DNA from: Spinellus fusiger
Taxonomy: Eukaryota > Mucoromycota > Mucoromycetes > Mucorales > Phycomycetaceae
Reading direction: 5' to 3'
Assembly: GCA_025094145.1 (NCBI GenBank)
Contig: JALLLS010000054.1
Location: 1-64,000, forward strand
DNA length: 64,000 nt
The notes under the pieces are model-generated. The model saw only the letters and a program-made list of their open reading frames with translations, did no database searches and was not told the origin of the DNA. Both the position numbers and the translations under genes were made by a program. Every line of letters starts with the position of its first letter. The stretch's first letter is position 1. Below are positions 22,594 to 33,049 of the stretch, piece by piece.

Positions 22594-22898
22594 GAGACAT
22601 TCAATTCAAGAATTATTAAGCATCTTCCAAAACACACTTGGTATTCTTTAAATCAATATGATAAATACTTTGATAAACAAAATGGTTGGATTCTTCATCC
22701 TATTTCTATTGCATTTGACCCACTTTGCATCGTCAAAAGTACCTGAACAAAGTGACCAGGTTAAGTTATTGTTTGACCTATTTGTTTTCAAAAGAGTGAG
22801 CCATTCGACTTCCTTTCTGGAGCAACCGACTTTTATCCAAAGTCCGTTTACTTTTTTTTTCTTTTCAAAAGATTAAAGTGACGATGAAACCACTGTAC
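22594..22898 (+). repeat. Inverted duplication, right arm
   Basis: Reverse-complement copy of 20124-20426. It begins at GAGACATTC, so it lacks the first seven codons and the ATG seen in the left copy. It ends inside ATGAAACCACTGTAC, after which the sequence diverges. The copy cannot encode the full left-arm protein and lies just upstream of the phosphodiesterase gene. Confidence 0.85.
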
Positions 22899-23160
22899 TG
22901 TTTCAAATGTTATAACTACAATTTATCACAAGTATTATTTTATCTTATTTTATCTCTTTTATCTGTCAAAGTAAACCTTATAAAACCATTCATCTGTCTT
23001 TTCTTTTATTTCTTTCATATTCAAAATGCTCTTTTTAAAACACCATTGTTTATCTTCTCAACACCTTTTGGAAATAGAGCGAGTAAGTTAAAAGCTTTAT
23101 TTCTGTTGATAGAAAGGGCCCTTAAGACTTGACCCTTTTGTTTTCTCACTCAAATAATAG

Positions 23161-24616
23161 CAATTTGTAAATACATTGTATGGCCATTGTTCTCCTATTA
23201 CACCTAATTTCTCTGTACTCGATTATGACCGTACATTTATCTATGGTCATTTACTGGGTTTATTTGCCAAATTAAACATTGGTCCTACACTTGGAGTGTC
23301 ATCTTCTCAACTGCTTGACTTTATCCTAGAAGTTGATTCAGAGTATCACACTTTACCCTATCATACATTTTACCATGCTGCTGATGTAGTCACTATGCTG
23401 TACTACATGCTCATCGATCTGAAAGCTGCAGAATATTTGACACCTATGAATATCATAAATCTCATGATTGCTGCCTTGTGCCATGATACTGGTCATGTAA
23501 CTATCTTTTTTTTGTGTATTTGTGTATTTGTGTATTTGTGTATTTGTGTATTTGTGTATTTGTGTGTTTGTGTGTTTTGTGGAAAGAGAGGAAATAATTT
23601 CCATGTCCACCCGTTAATTGAAAAAAGAAAAGAAAAAACACTAACATTCTATCTAATTTCAATAGAATGGATATAGCAATAGTTTTCAAACAAATTCCCA
23701 GACAGACATTGTTACGAAATATCATGGTAACTCTGTGCTTGAACAACTATCAGCAGATATTGCTATAAAACTGTTGGACAAACATGGCCTATTAAGTAGA
23801 ATACCAAGATCTGAGTTTAACCCTGAGAAGAATTCAACAGCCAAGGATTGTAAAATGGCAATAAAAAGAATCATACTTGGAACAGATATTATTCATCATA
23901 ACAAGCATAAGAAGCATCTCATGGACTTACATGAAAAAGTCAATGGAATAAAAGTCAACAATTGCACTCACACCCACATTCCATCTACCTACAGCAATAC
24001 TGATAGGAGTACCGACAATGCTTGTGATTCCATGAACGCCAACGCACACACTAGTACCAACTTTAAAACACAATCACTTGAGATATCGGAAGCACTTCCA
24101 GGCAGTCTGGGAGGTCACCATGTACAACAAACACATAGAGACTTGCTCAACTCTAATGATCAACTAAGTCTGTGCGGTGTTTTGATGCATGTAGCCGACA
24201 TCAGTAACACTGTCAGGCCATGGTCAATTGCCAAACAATGGTCAGATCGTGTTGTCCAAGAATTTTTTCAGCAGGGGGATGTCGAGAGGGCGATTGGTTT
24301 ACCTATTTCCCCTAACATGGACAGAACACAAACACATCAGCCAGGGATATGCATCACCTTTAGTGACTATGTCTTGCCACTCTTCCAAGTCCTTGCACTT
24401 TTCTTGCCTTCTTCCATTGTTTTTGTAGACACCATGAGAGAAACAAGAAAGAAATGGAGACAGCTTGAGAAGAATATTTCTCGGAACCCTCCCATAAGCT
24501 CTGATAGTAACTCTCAAGCGCTTGATCTTACCCTATTCAAACACCATGTGGAACTATCAACAGAACAATCAGCCTCTATGCTACAGGAGGCTTATATTCT
24601 TCTCAAAGCAAGTTAG
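23161..24616 (+). CDS. Class I 3',5'-cyclic-nucleotide phosphodiesterase
   Basis: Hydrolyses cAMP or cGMP. Readable exons are 23161-23496 and 23666-24616, joined by a 169-nt GT-AG intron; one or more upstream exons before 23161 could not be fixed. The HD-domain metal site is visible: HTLPYHTFYHAADVV, then ALCHDTGH split exactly after the last His by the intron, then NGYSNSFQTNSQTDIV. Further marks are ILGTDIIHHNKHKKH and LMHVADISNTVRPW, and a Q-containing C-terminal pocket region ITFSDYVLPLFQVL. A Thr/Asn/His-rich insert of about 70 residues sits between the second and third metal regions. It probably terminates cAMP signals and lies next to an RGS gene. Confidence 0.9.
23510..23578. repeat. 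TGTGTATT minisatellite inside phosphodiesterase intron
   Basis: About six to eight tandem 8-bp TGTGTATT units, the last ones degenerate. The repeat makes this intron longer than the neighbouring ones and lies within the intron that interrupts the HD-domain coding sequence. Confidence 0.9.
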
Positions 24617-25758
24617 TTCTTTTATAGTATTATTCTTGAATCTCTTTAGCAATAAATAGTAAGCCTTGTTTATATTACTATGTATTGTTATTTATGTCTA
24701 AATTAAGTAAGATACTCTACTATGGCAATTTTTATTTTCATTGACTCTACTATGTTTATGTTCACACTTTGTTTTATAGTAGTTATCTATGTCTTTATGT
24801 CTTTATCAATAGATCTATGTATCAATAAAGCGATAAAGGCAGAGATAAAAATAGAGATAAAAATAGAGATACTTTTTTCCCTGTTGAATTACAAACTGAT
24901 ACTCTGTAATAGTGAGTTTCTACTATAGAAAATAGACATAAGTACTTTTATTAAGCATGGTGCAGGATGCTTTTTTCAATCCAAGTACCTGTTCATACCC
25001 TTCAGCTCAGTATAGAAAGTGACCCATTCTATTTTACCTCATTTTACTATGGTCTACTTGGATAGACTCATCACATTCTATCTTAGCTAATTGGCTCGTA
25101 TAAAATCCCAAGGAGTGTTTTTATTTATGTCCTTTTTCTATAGAAATACACTAGTTTATTGTGTAAAAGTTGATATTTCATCAAACTGCCTTTCTAGGAA
25201 TTTATGCTATGGAGCTGAACCTTTTACTACTGATTCTAGAGAGTGGGGCAAAAATGACCTTTTTTTTTCCTTTTCCTTTAGAAAACCTTATGTAGGTCGC
25301 CTTTCTATTCTTCTGCCCTATCCTAGTACAAGAACAAAGACCAGGATTCTTTATGGCTACAACCATCTTACTATAGAGATAGATTACCCCTTAAATTAAG
25401 TCACACGACTGCCACGTTCTCATAGTCTTTAAACGCAAAAGGAAGCGAAGAAATAAGACGGTGATTCTTGCAACACACAAAGTTTATTCTCAAGGAAATG
25501 CACTAAAACTCAAAAAAAAATAAAGAACCTGTAAAAATACAAAAAAAAAGTTAAGAAAAAGGAAGAAAAAAAAAGGAAAACGGAAAAGAGAGAGAAAAAT
25601 GCCGTACAACCACTTGTCTTGTTGGCAGTTGGCGCGCATTCGAAAGAGCGAACACATGGTTTACTTGCTCATATAAATCTGTCCCTGTCATTCTCTCTTT
25701 CTTTTCTCTTCCTCTCTCTTCCTCTCTTCTCTTCCTCTTCCTCTTCTCTTTCCAAGGC
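24617..25758. other. Intergenic between phosphodiesterase and RGS gene
   Basis: No convincing gene. It holds AGATAAAAATAGAGATAAAA repeats near 24840 and, at 25680-25757, a long CT-rich tract (TTCCTCTCTTCCTC type) directly before the RGS start, as in many fungal promoters. Confidence 0.55.
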
Positions 25759-26499
25759 ATGACCTGTCCACTGCCACCATCATTGGAAGACATATTAGAT
25801 GATACAGACAGCTATCTGTTCCAAGCATTCTCTTCTTTTCTTCAACAATCTTACTGCCATGAAAATCTCGTATTTTGGCTCTCTGTTCAGAAATACAAAG
25901 ATGACGCATCTGTATTCCACTCCCTGGACTCCTTTGTCCTACACCAACGATCAGAATCTGAGGCCTATCAGTACACTATACTTCAACAGAATTGTCATGA
26001 GATTCTTAATGCCCATATCTATCCCAATGCACCACAAGAAATCAATATTCCATGCGATATACGACAGGACATCCTGACTCATGTACAACTAAACCAATAC
26101 CCTTCTACTCTGTTTTGTGCAGCAGCTCAGGCTGTGCTTGAACTCATGCGTGCCAACTCATTTGTGCCCTGGATTGCAGAGTCTGGCTATTTCTGTATCC
26201 CTGCACATTATCCATTGTCTGCTTCTTTATCATTTCCTGATCGATGGCAGTTAAAGCAGTGGATTCGATATTCACGCACAAGTTTTTCATCGCTCGGATC
26301 TGTCAATAATGCAGAAGAGAACATCTCATTTGATTCATTACAACCCATGGCATCCTCTCTTGTTTGTAAATCTATGTTTAAGCGTATGAAATGCACTCTT
26401 GGTTTATCAAAACCACTTGAGATGTCTGTGCCCAAATCCAAAGTATCGGCAGATAGCCCCCGGTTTATGTGGGCAGTTTGGAAGAAAGCTCAGCGATAG
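25759..26499 (+). CDS. RGS-domain protein (regulator of G-protein signalling)
   Basis: Single-exon ORF of 246 aa that accelerates GTP hydrolysis on G-alpha subunits. The RGS helical bundle covers roughly residues 7-140: SLEDILDDTDSYLFQAFSSF, then QQSYCHENLVFWLSVQKYK (the conserved E-N-L-x-F-W core), IYPNAPQEINIPCDIRQDI and the TLFCAAAQAVLELMRANSF end. The C-terminal 100 residues are basic and Ser-rich without a recognised domain. No DEP or membrane segment is seen, so it is a short RGS protein. The start is the first ATG after a CT-rich promoter tract. Confidence 0.88.
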   Translation: MTCPLPPSLEDILDDTDSYLFQAFSSFLQQSYCHENLVFWLSVQKYKDDASVFHSLDSFVLHQRSESEAYQYTILQQNCHEILNAHIYPNAPQEINIPCDIRQDILTHVQLNQYPSTLFCAAAQAVLELMRANSFVPWIAESGYFCIPAHYPLSASLSFPDRWQLKQWIRYSRTSFSSLGSVNNAEENISFDSLQPMASSLVCKSMFKRMKCTLGLSKPLEMSVPKSKVSADSPRFMWAVWKKAQR

Positions 26500-27154
26500 A
26501 ACGAAAAGAAAGGATACCAGAGCGGCGACTTTTTATTTTATTTTATTCTATTTCTTCCCCTTGTTGTACATTAGCACTGTTTTGTATTGTAAAAAAAAAG
26601 AGACAAAAAGAAAGGAAAAGAGAGAAAAGAGAAACTTTTGTCTTTCTCTTGTAATTAACAAAACAAAAAAGAACATCTACATAGTCATACATTCGCTCAT
26701 TCATATCTACATAGTCATTCATACACTCATACACTCATACATTTATATCTACATAGAGTCATACGGCCATGCCTACCCTTCTTACAAGTACAAGTATAAG
26801 TACAAATAAATATATATTTTTTTCATAGAGAAAATACACTATTTTCATAGGCACATTATTTATTTATTATTTTCATTTGCTTAAATGTGTAGTATAAGAG
26901 TAGGGCATTCAATCTCGAATGGTTGTGCAAAGGGTCAAACATAGTACTTCTTATTGACCCATTTCATTATATTATAATATAAAAAGACATCAAAATTAAA
27001 TCAACAAATAATCTATCCTTAGGACACGTTCAAGAAATGGCGGCTCACTCCCAAACTGAACAAACTCACCTAAAGGCCTAGAGAAACACGTCAAATCAGA
27101 TAGGCTATATGAATCCAATCATTAAATATTTTTGCTGTCTTTATCTCTTGATAG
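26500..27154. other. Intergenic, simple repeats
   Basis: CATTC/TACATAG-type tandem sequence at 26675-26765 (ATTCATATCTACATAGTCAT units) and AT-rich DNA. No gene seen. Short ORFs here are low-complexity. Confidence 0.6.
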
Positions 27155-27310
27155 TTTTCAAAGGAAAAGAAAAAGGTGCCTGTTCTACTGCCACTATATT
27201 ATAAGTTAGGAAATGATCCTCCTCCCGCTTCTTCCCCTCCCTTTTCTCCCTCTTCTTCAGAGTATTCAGGACTGAATTCCATTTCAGAGAATGGTGAAGG
27301 AGTAGAGTGA
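27155..27310 (+). CDS. Possible terminal exon, unrecognised
   Basis: After an acceptor-like TTGATAG the frame reads FSKEKKKVPVLLPLYYKLGN, then a Pro/Ser run PPPASSPPFSPSSSEY and ISENGEGVE, ending TGA at 27308. The composition suggests a real disordered tail, but no upstream exon was found. It may be a relic. Confidence 0.25.
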   Translation, partial: FSKEKKKVPVLLPLYYKLGNDPPPASSPPFSPSSSEYSGLNSISENGEGVE

Positions 27311-27731
27311 ATGATTGACACTGAAAATATATATTTATAAACCCGCCATCCTTCTCACTTTCTGTTTTTCTCTTTTTCCATCGTCACGAAGGATCTGTAG
27401 ATAGAAATGGCTCTGTCTCTTCACAATGAGACGACAATTGTTTATTTGTCAGAGAATGCATCTTATGTAAATTAAAAAAGCACTGCAATCCTACGCACCA
27501 CTGTTTCAATGGGTACTAAACTAAATGTATGCAAGTTTGGAATCGAGATGGCAAGGGTAGATTCAATGATATCGAACAATACTTTCTATTGAATAACAAA
27601 AGGGGGTGGGACTTGTATTTGGGATAACAATTTGAACAAAATCAGCGTAGTGAGTGTTTTTATGGAAGAGAAAGAAGCTGTTGAGATCTTTATTAGACAC
27701 CATTAAAGCAATCAAGAGAACAATATCTAAA

Positions 27732-27935
27732 CTGTGCAAGATGTATCTATGCCTATACCTATGCCTATATCTGTATCTGTGTCTGTATCTGTATCTTTGT
27801 CTATTTATCTATCTATCTATTTATTTATTTATCTATCTCTTTATCTATCTCTTTATCTATTTATATATTTATCTATTCATTTATATATTTATCTATTCAT
27901 TTATTTATCTATAGATAGATAGATGGATGGATAGA
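27732..27935. repeat. (CTAT/TTAT)n microsatellite block
   Basis: Interrupted tetranucleotide arrays, CTATATCTGTATCTGTG at the left grading into ATCTATTTATTTATCT and then GATAGATAGATGG at the right. The long ORFs over it encode only Leu/Ile/Tyr runs and are not genes. Confidence 0.9.
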
Positions 27936-30450
27936 TGGAAAAAGAAAAGTTGGAGTATTTGAGCGCCTTTCTCTTTCACTTTAGAATAAAAGCTGTTAAA
28001 GACCATCTGGTGTATTATATTACACCATGTCTGTACTATAGCATTTGGGTGGAAGTAAAATCTGACGCAGAAATTCATACAAGAGTGTACAAGTCAACTT
28101 CTCTTCTATAGCTTGATAGTAATAGTCTTATGTGCTCTTCCATAATGTACAGTCCTAATCAGTAGATATCAAAGATAAACATATTTTTCCACGTTCTTCA
28201 CTGTGGAAAACCTGGATTCTATTTTTTAATAGACTCAAATGCGTGAGGGTATCAATAAGTCCGGGTACATCCAATTCTCTGATCAGGGTCACGTGCTGAG
28301 GCCCACCTCAACTCCTGCTTTTTTGATTTTTAAGGTATCACTGCTCAACGACTCTTGCTAATCAAACGACCATCCCTCCTTCAGACGAGTTACAAACCTT
28401 GAATATGGAATGTCAACTGTGATACAATGGGTGATGCTTTGGTAGCATTAAAACATCGCTTAGAAAGCCTATATCCATGTGTATTGACTTGGAGATCACT
28501 ACCACTCAGTCTATAAGTGATCTATAGAAGTCTACACATGGGCTGATGTTTGAGTTGAGTCTGTCTGACAAACAGGCTCACTGTGACGCATACTCAGTAG
28601 CAGTAGCATTGTATAGGTCTAGGTACCCATGGTGTAGATGTGATTAACTCTATTAGCTTAGTAATGCTGTGCACAAATATCATGCGCCAATAATATGATA
28701 AACTGTTTGAATAGGATAGATCACTGGGTAATGATCCATTCTGGGCGTTGTCTATGCTATTCAGCTATCATTTCTAATTCAAAAGAGAATAGAATCCCCT
28801 TTCTTTTTTTTTCTATATCTATAGTGTCCATTTTATGCTTTAAAAAACAAAAGGTTATATAAGTGGCATTAGAGATCAATAACAAAACTGGTACACTTCA
28901 AAAGGTGGCACTATGGAGTTCAATAGCACAAGTGGTCTGGAAATAAAAATACACGTTGCATCGATGGAAACCTAAATTAATAACATTACTTAGAATGGAC
29001 ATCCATATGTCAACAGTCACCTCTAACTATAATTAATCTTCAGGTACAGCTGATAGACAATATAAAAGTAATTAAACGGATGCGCCGTGAATATTATTAA
29101 CTATTGAATAGAGATCAAAAAGCACCAGAATGTATACGTGTATTATTGTTTCTGCAGATAGTACTGGAGAACAAGGATGATTTATTATGGCTCTAGACTA
29201 TTGAGAGATAATTCATAGAATGAGCAATAAAAAGAGAGTACAGGAAATGACAGTTGTGTTTACACGAGTCATGAGAAATCCCCTGCCAGTATTTTCGTTG
29301 GTCTTGTACTATTGTACTATCTTTTTTTTTACTATTTTTTTTTACTTTACTTTTTGGTATATTTATTATTCAAAACATGCTAAACAACATTACCCTGTAG
29401 CTATTTTGGTAAAAGGTTCATGGATTGACATGGAGCAAAAGGACTACACTGTATTTCAATAGCCCAATACATAAGTAACACTCAGATATCTACCATAGCT
29501 AGTAGTGTGAATTATACAGGATAATTAAATGACTCATCTTACCAGGTAGTCTTTCTGAAAATAGAAACTTCAGACAAATAATGGCACACACACATACACA
29601 CATACACTGAATGTTAAACAAAGCATGACAAGTATCAATAGTGAATATGTCTAGACTACTAACCTTATTTAAATTGTATCCATAAAACAAAACAAAAAAC
29701 AGGTAAATATGCAAATTGAGAGAGAAAATAATAGAAAGAAAAAATAGACACTTTTGCTGCCATGTATTTCTTTCTATTGAAGCTTAAAGAATGCAATTGG
29801 CTTGATGAAGAAATAAAGTCTCTCCGTAGGTCATTAACGAGAGATATGCACAGCCGATCAGTATGCTAGGATCTATACTAAAATCTCTTGGTATATTCCA
29901 TTCTGAAGTGTGAGGTCTTATTCTTCATCTCACTGGAATGTTCTATGAACACCATTGAGTTGATATCAATTGATTAATATACCAAAGTGTCCATTATAGA
30001 AAAGGGACTTATCTTTCTCACTAAACTCTTTCAGTATTTCAATAGATCAAGAAGCTAATGGTGATGAATATGTTTGAGTTTAAATAAGCAACCTGTTCTT
30101 ATGTTTATTGTATTTATCATTCTCTGTGATGCGGGTTGAGAGATAATGATCAGCAATAGAAAAATATAAAATTAATGTTGATGTTATTATTTATATTTAT
30201 ATTTATATTGAAAAATACAATAGCATGACAGTATATATTTAGAAAATAAATAAACTCTCGTGCTATTATTGCTATTATTTTGTTCTTATGATTTATAACA
30301 TATAGCATAAAGCTGCTTGCTTAGTCATTTTGATTAATACAATGTCATTGTAGATATAGACTCCATTGGAGAGTTCTACATCATCTTTTGAAATACAAGA
30401 TTGATTTTAAAAGTAAGAAGATAAAAGGTCCAATGATTAGGTTCAATTAC
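27936..30450. other. AT-rich gene desert
   Basis: No frame with convincing coding character and no recognisable RNA gene. A palindrome-like CTGGTGTATTATATTACACC lies at about 28006-28025. Confidence 0.6.
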
Positions 30451-32103
30451 TACACACCCAAATATCTTTCTGACTTTGAAATAGTGATACAACCTTCCCT
30501 TTACGCCACAAATTATTATTTCCTTGTATAGAATAGCTAACTATCAAATTGTATTATCAATAGAATATATTGTTGATGGATAAAATTGTTTATTATAATA
30601 TTATAGCTAATACTATAGTATGACTATAGCTACTACTGTTCTAAGTGTATTTCTCATAGCAATAAAATATATAATATAAAAGCCTAATATTTTGTTCTTG
30701 GGAGATAGATAAATATGTTTGAGAATAGATCTTAGACACTATTGACCTTGTAAAAGACCACTTAAGACTGATTCGAGAGTCTTTGCTTATCTAATAACAG
30801 AAGAGTGCATTGGTAATAATTCCATCAAGAGAGATGGTATTATTACCTTGTACTTAATACTTGTCTTGATAATAATGAGTCATATATTATCTATTAGAAG
30901 AAGAGTTAGTACTATGTCTTGTATATTTCAATGAGCTCAAGCCCAGATGATGACACTGCTTACCTTTTTATCACTAGAATAGTCTTTGGTAGTGTCTATC
31001 ACCTCCTTCTATTATTTTGCTTTGTTAATAATGGCACATTACCTTGCTCAGCTATGCTCATCTGGACACGTACTTGGGTATCAAGTGAATAGTTTCTGTG
31101 AGAAATAACAAAATAATAACAGACAAAAGAATAGAAAATATTTTCATTTTGGTGAGGTATACACACTTTAACCTACACTTTCCAATAATTAATAAGTCAA
31201 AACTCACAAGTCAAACAACTCCCTTACTTTCTAATCTCAATTGAAATCTTGTTTACTATGTCATTCTCTACCATCAGATTCAAGAAGAATGAAATCTTCA
31301 TCTGTACTGTCTGCAAAAAGATTTCTTCTCTTTTCATGATATTGATATGATTCATGACATCTTTAGCTCTTATCCTATGAACTATCCATTTTCCAAAGAC
31401 TCTATTTATTATGACTGCAAAGCAAACACCCCAAATCATTTGAAAGTTTATTATAAGCTATCAAGCATGTGTGAAGTTCTTCAAGACAAGCCTTTCAACT
31501 GTTTCTGCTGAGAAGAATATTTATACCATCTTATATGACAATAGATACGCGTATGTTGAACACTCATAGATTGAAGAAGAAGAAAAAGAAGATTTGGCAG
31601 CTAGTATCAGCAAGTGTGTGTTGATTGACCTTGATCTTTGTGATTTACTTTATTGTATGCATGAAGATAGCACCGTAGAAAACAAAAGAACATACCGATA
31701 CACTAGCAATCAAAGTGCTATTGAAATCAAGTCAAGAAAGTTCATAAAACCATGAGGAATTGAAGCCTGATGAAGTGAAAGCAGCCGAGTTATCTGTCAG
31801 GACATATATCTTCAACAGTTTACTCCCATTTCGTAGAATAAAGCTTTTAATCTTTATTAATCAACAACAGTCAAACAAACAGCTAGCTAGTAGTGGCCAA
31901 TCCACCAAAACATCAGAAAGGAATCCATTATAGTTATCGCTGCACTAAACTAAGATACACATAAGTCTTTTTTGGAACCATACTACATTTCTATACTATA
32001 TTTTCCCCAAAAATACCCTTTTCTAAACACAACAGCCAATCATAAAAAGAGTGTTATCTTGTTGTTCGTGTATTTTTATGTCCCAAAAATCTTTAGGTGT
32101 GTA
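30451..32103 (+). mobile_element. TIR DNA element carrying a Fanzor-like relic (copy 1)
   Basis: Left end TACACACCCAAATATCTTTC (30451) and right end, read on the complement, TACACACCTAAAGATTTTTG (ending 32103). Both start with TA, the likely target duplication, so the element proper would be CACACC...GGTGTG. About 0.6 kb of its left part (30460-31090) aligns by eye with the reverse complement of 43.7-44.3 kb, including ATGAGCTCAAGCCCAGATGA at 30933. Fanzor-like protein pieces lie between about 31440 and 31830 on the plus strand. The right end keeps the block AGCCAATCAT (32034-32043), 60 nt from the terminus, as in copies at 43.1 and 44.4 kb. Confidence 0.6.
31440..31830 (+). pseudogene. Fanzor-like nuclease relic, N-terminal and RuvC-I region
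   Basis: Plus-strand pieces in changing frames. LSSMCEVLQDKPFNCF is followed, after a small frame change, by LRRIFIPSYMTIDTRMLNTH, matching the relic at 17.8 kb. From 31615 one frame reads CVLIDLDLCDLLYCMHEDST then YRYTSNQSAIEIKSRKF. The Asp at 31627-31629 is at the RuvC-I position (family form roughly V-L-I-D-P-G-x-x-D-L-L-Y). About 31750-31830 reads EELKPDEVKAAELS. Eukaryotic Fanzor proteins are TnpB relatives, some shown to be RNA-guided nucleases. This copy is dead. The family call rests on motif memory, without a search. Confidence 0.5.
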
Positions 32104-32940
32104 GTAGTTTAAAATATCTAATGACTAAGTATGCATCTCAACTTAACTTATTGGGTAATAAAAGAAAGCGTTTACTTTTGTATCTAAAGGCATTTTAATC
32201 ATGAAGCGGCATTATCTGCTTCTAAAAACAGAGAGATAGACCTCTTCTTCTTTTGGAATCCGTATGGGTGAGTGAGTGATTCCAAGAGTGTTAAAAAGTG
32301 AATTCTATAGACCGACTAGTTTATTGCAAACAAATGTTCATGCGTGATAACACAAAAGTGATTTTATCAACAAACTCTTTTTGCCAAGAACCCGTTCTAC
32401 TGAACTCCCTAAAAAAGCACAGTGTATTCTTTGGTAATTCTTTAGTGTTGAGAAAGATGAGAGGTTATGAGCATAAGAATAAAATAAAGCGTAATTTGTC
32501 CAATGATAAAACAAAGTGCCACCAGCAGAATATCTATTGGTCTAAAGAGTAGAGAGGGACTATAGCATAAATCAGATTCAATGGCAGAGTAGAGTGATTC
32601 TGTTACTACCAAAGGACACTGATTGTTTTAATTGTTGGCTCCAATCAATTTATATGGCAGTGTCTTTCTGAGGCATCAACAGCAAAACACTCCTTGGGTT
32701 GGTATGAGTGAGATCAATTTTATTTCATTTGTAGTAAGTGTTTAGTGTATTATTTTTAGTTCCACTGCACCATTCAGATGTCAGTATTTGAGGCTATATA
32801 AAGATACTCTTCTAATGAACTCCCAATCAGAGTCTATAATGAATCAGTACAGCAAACAACACAGCAAACAGACAGAGAAACAGGGCACAGAAACAGACTG
32901 ACAGACAGTGGGTGGGTGGGTGGGTGGTACCACTTTTACT
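32104..32940. other. Intergenic, promoter side of ASADH
   Basis: No gene seen. TATATAAA lies at about 32795 and a GGGT repeat at 32909-32928 after a CAGACAGA-rich stretch. A Gcn4-type site follows. Confidence 0.5.
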
Positions 32941-32946
32941 GTGAGA

Positions 32947-32953
32947 TGAGTCA
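32947..32953. promoter_or_regulatory. Gcn4/Cpc1-type site TGAGTCA
   Basis: A perfect ATGAGTCAC (32946-32954) lies about 100 bp upstream of the aspartate-semialdehyde dehydrogenase start. Gcn4-type bZIP factors bind TGAGTCA upstream of amino-acid biosynthesis genes in fungi. Use here is inferred. Confidence 0.5.
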
Positions 32954-33049
32954 CATTTAGGTACCGATCCTACCACCTACTTTTCAAGATGAATAAAATG
33001 TCACCTCTTAATAAGACACTTCCTTCCTTTCTACTCTTTTACTACTAGT

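Noticed and set aside
22594..22876. Right inverted arm as the first exon of the phosphodiesterase
   Set aside because: It lacks a start, its frame does not join to 23161 in a way I can support, and the left copy shows it belongs to another gene.
23353..23746. Minus-strand ORFs rich in THKYTNTQI
   Set aside because: They are shadows of the phosphodiesterase intron repeat.
27455..27620. VWNRDGKG as another Fanzor RuvC-III motif
   Set aside because: The following residues do not fit N-R-D-x-N-A-x-x-N and no neighbouring motif supports it.
27654..27922. Two long plus-strand ORFs
   Set aside because: They are Leu/Ile/Tyr runs over a CTAT/TTAT microsatellite.
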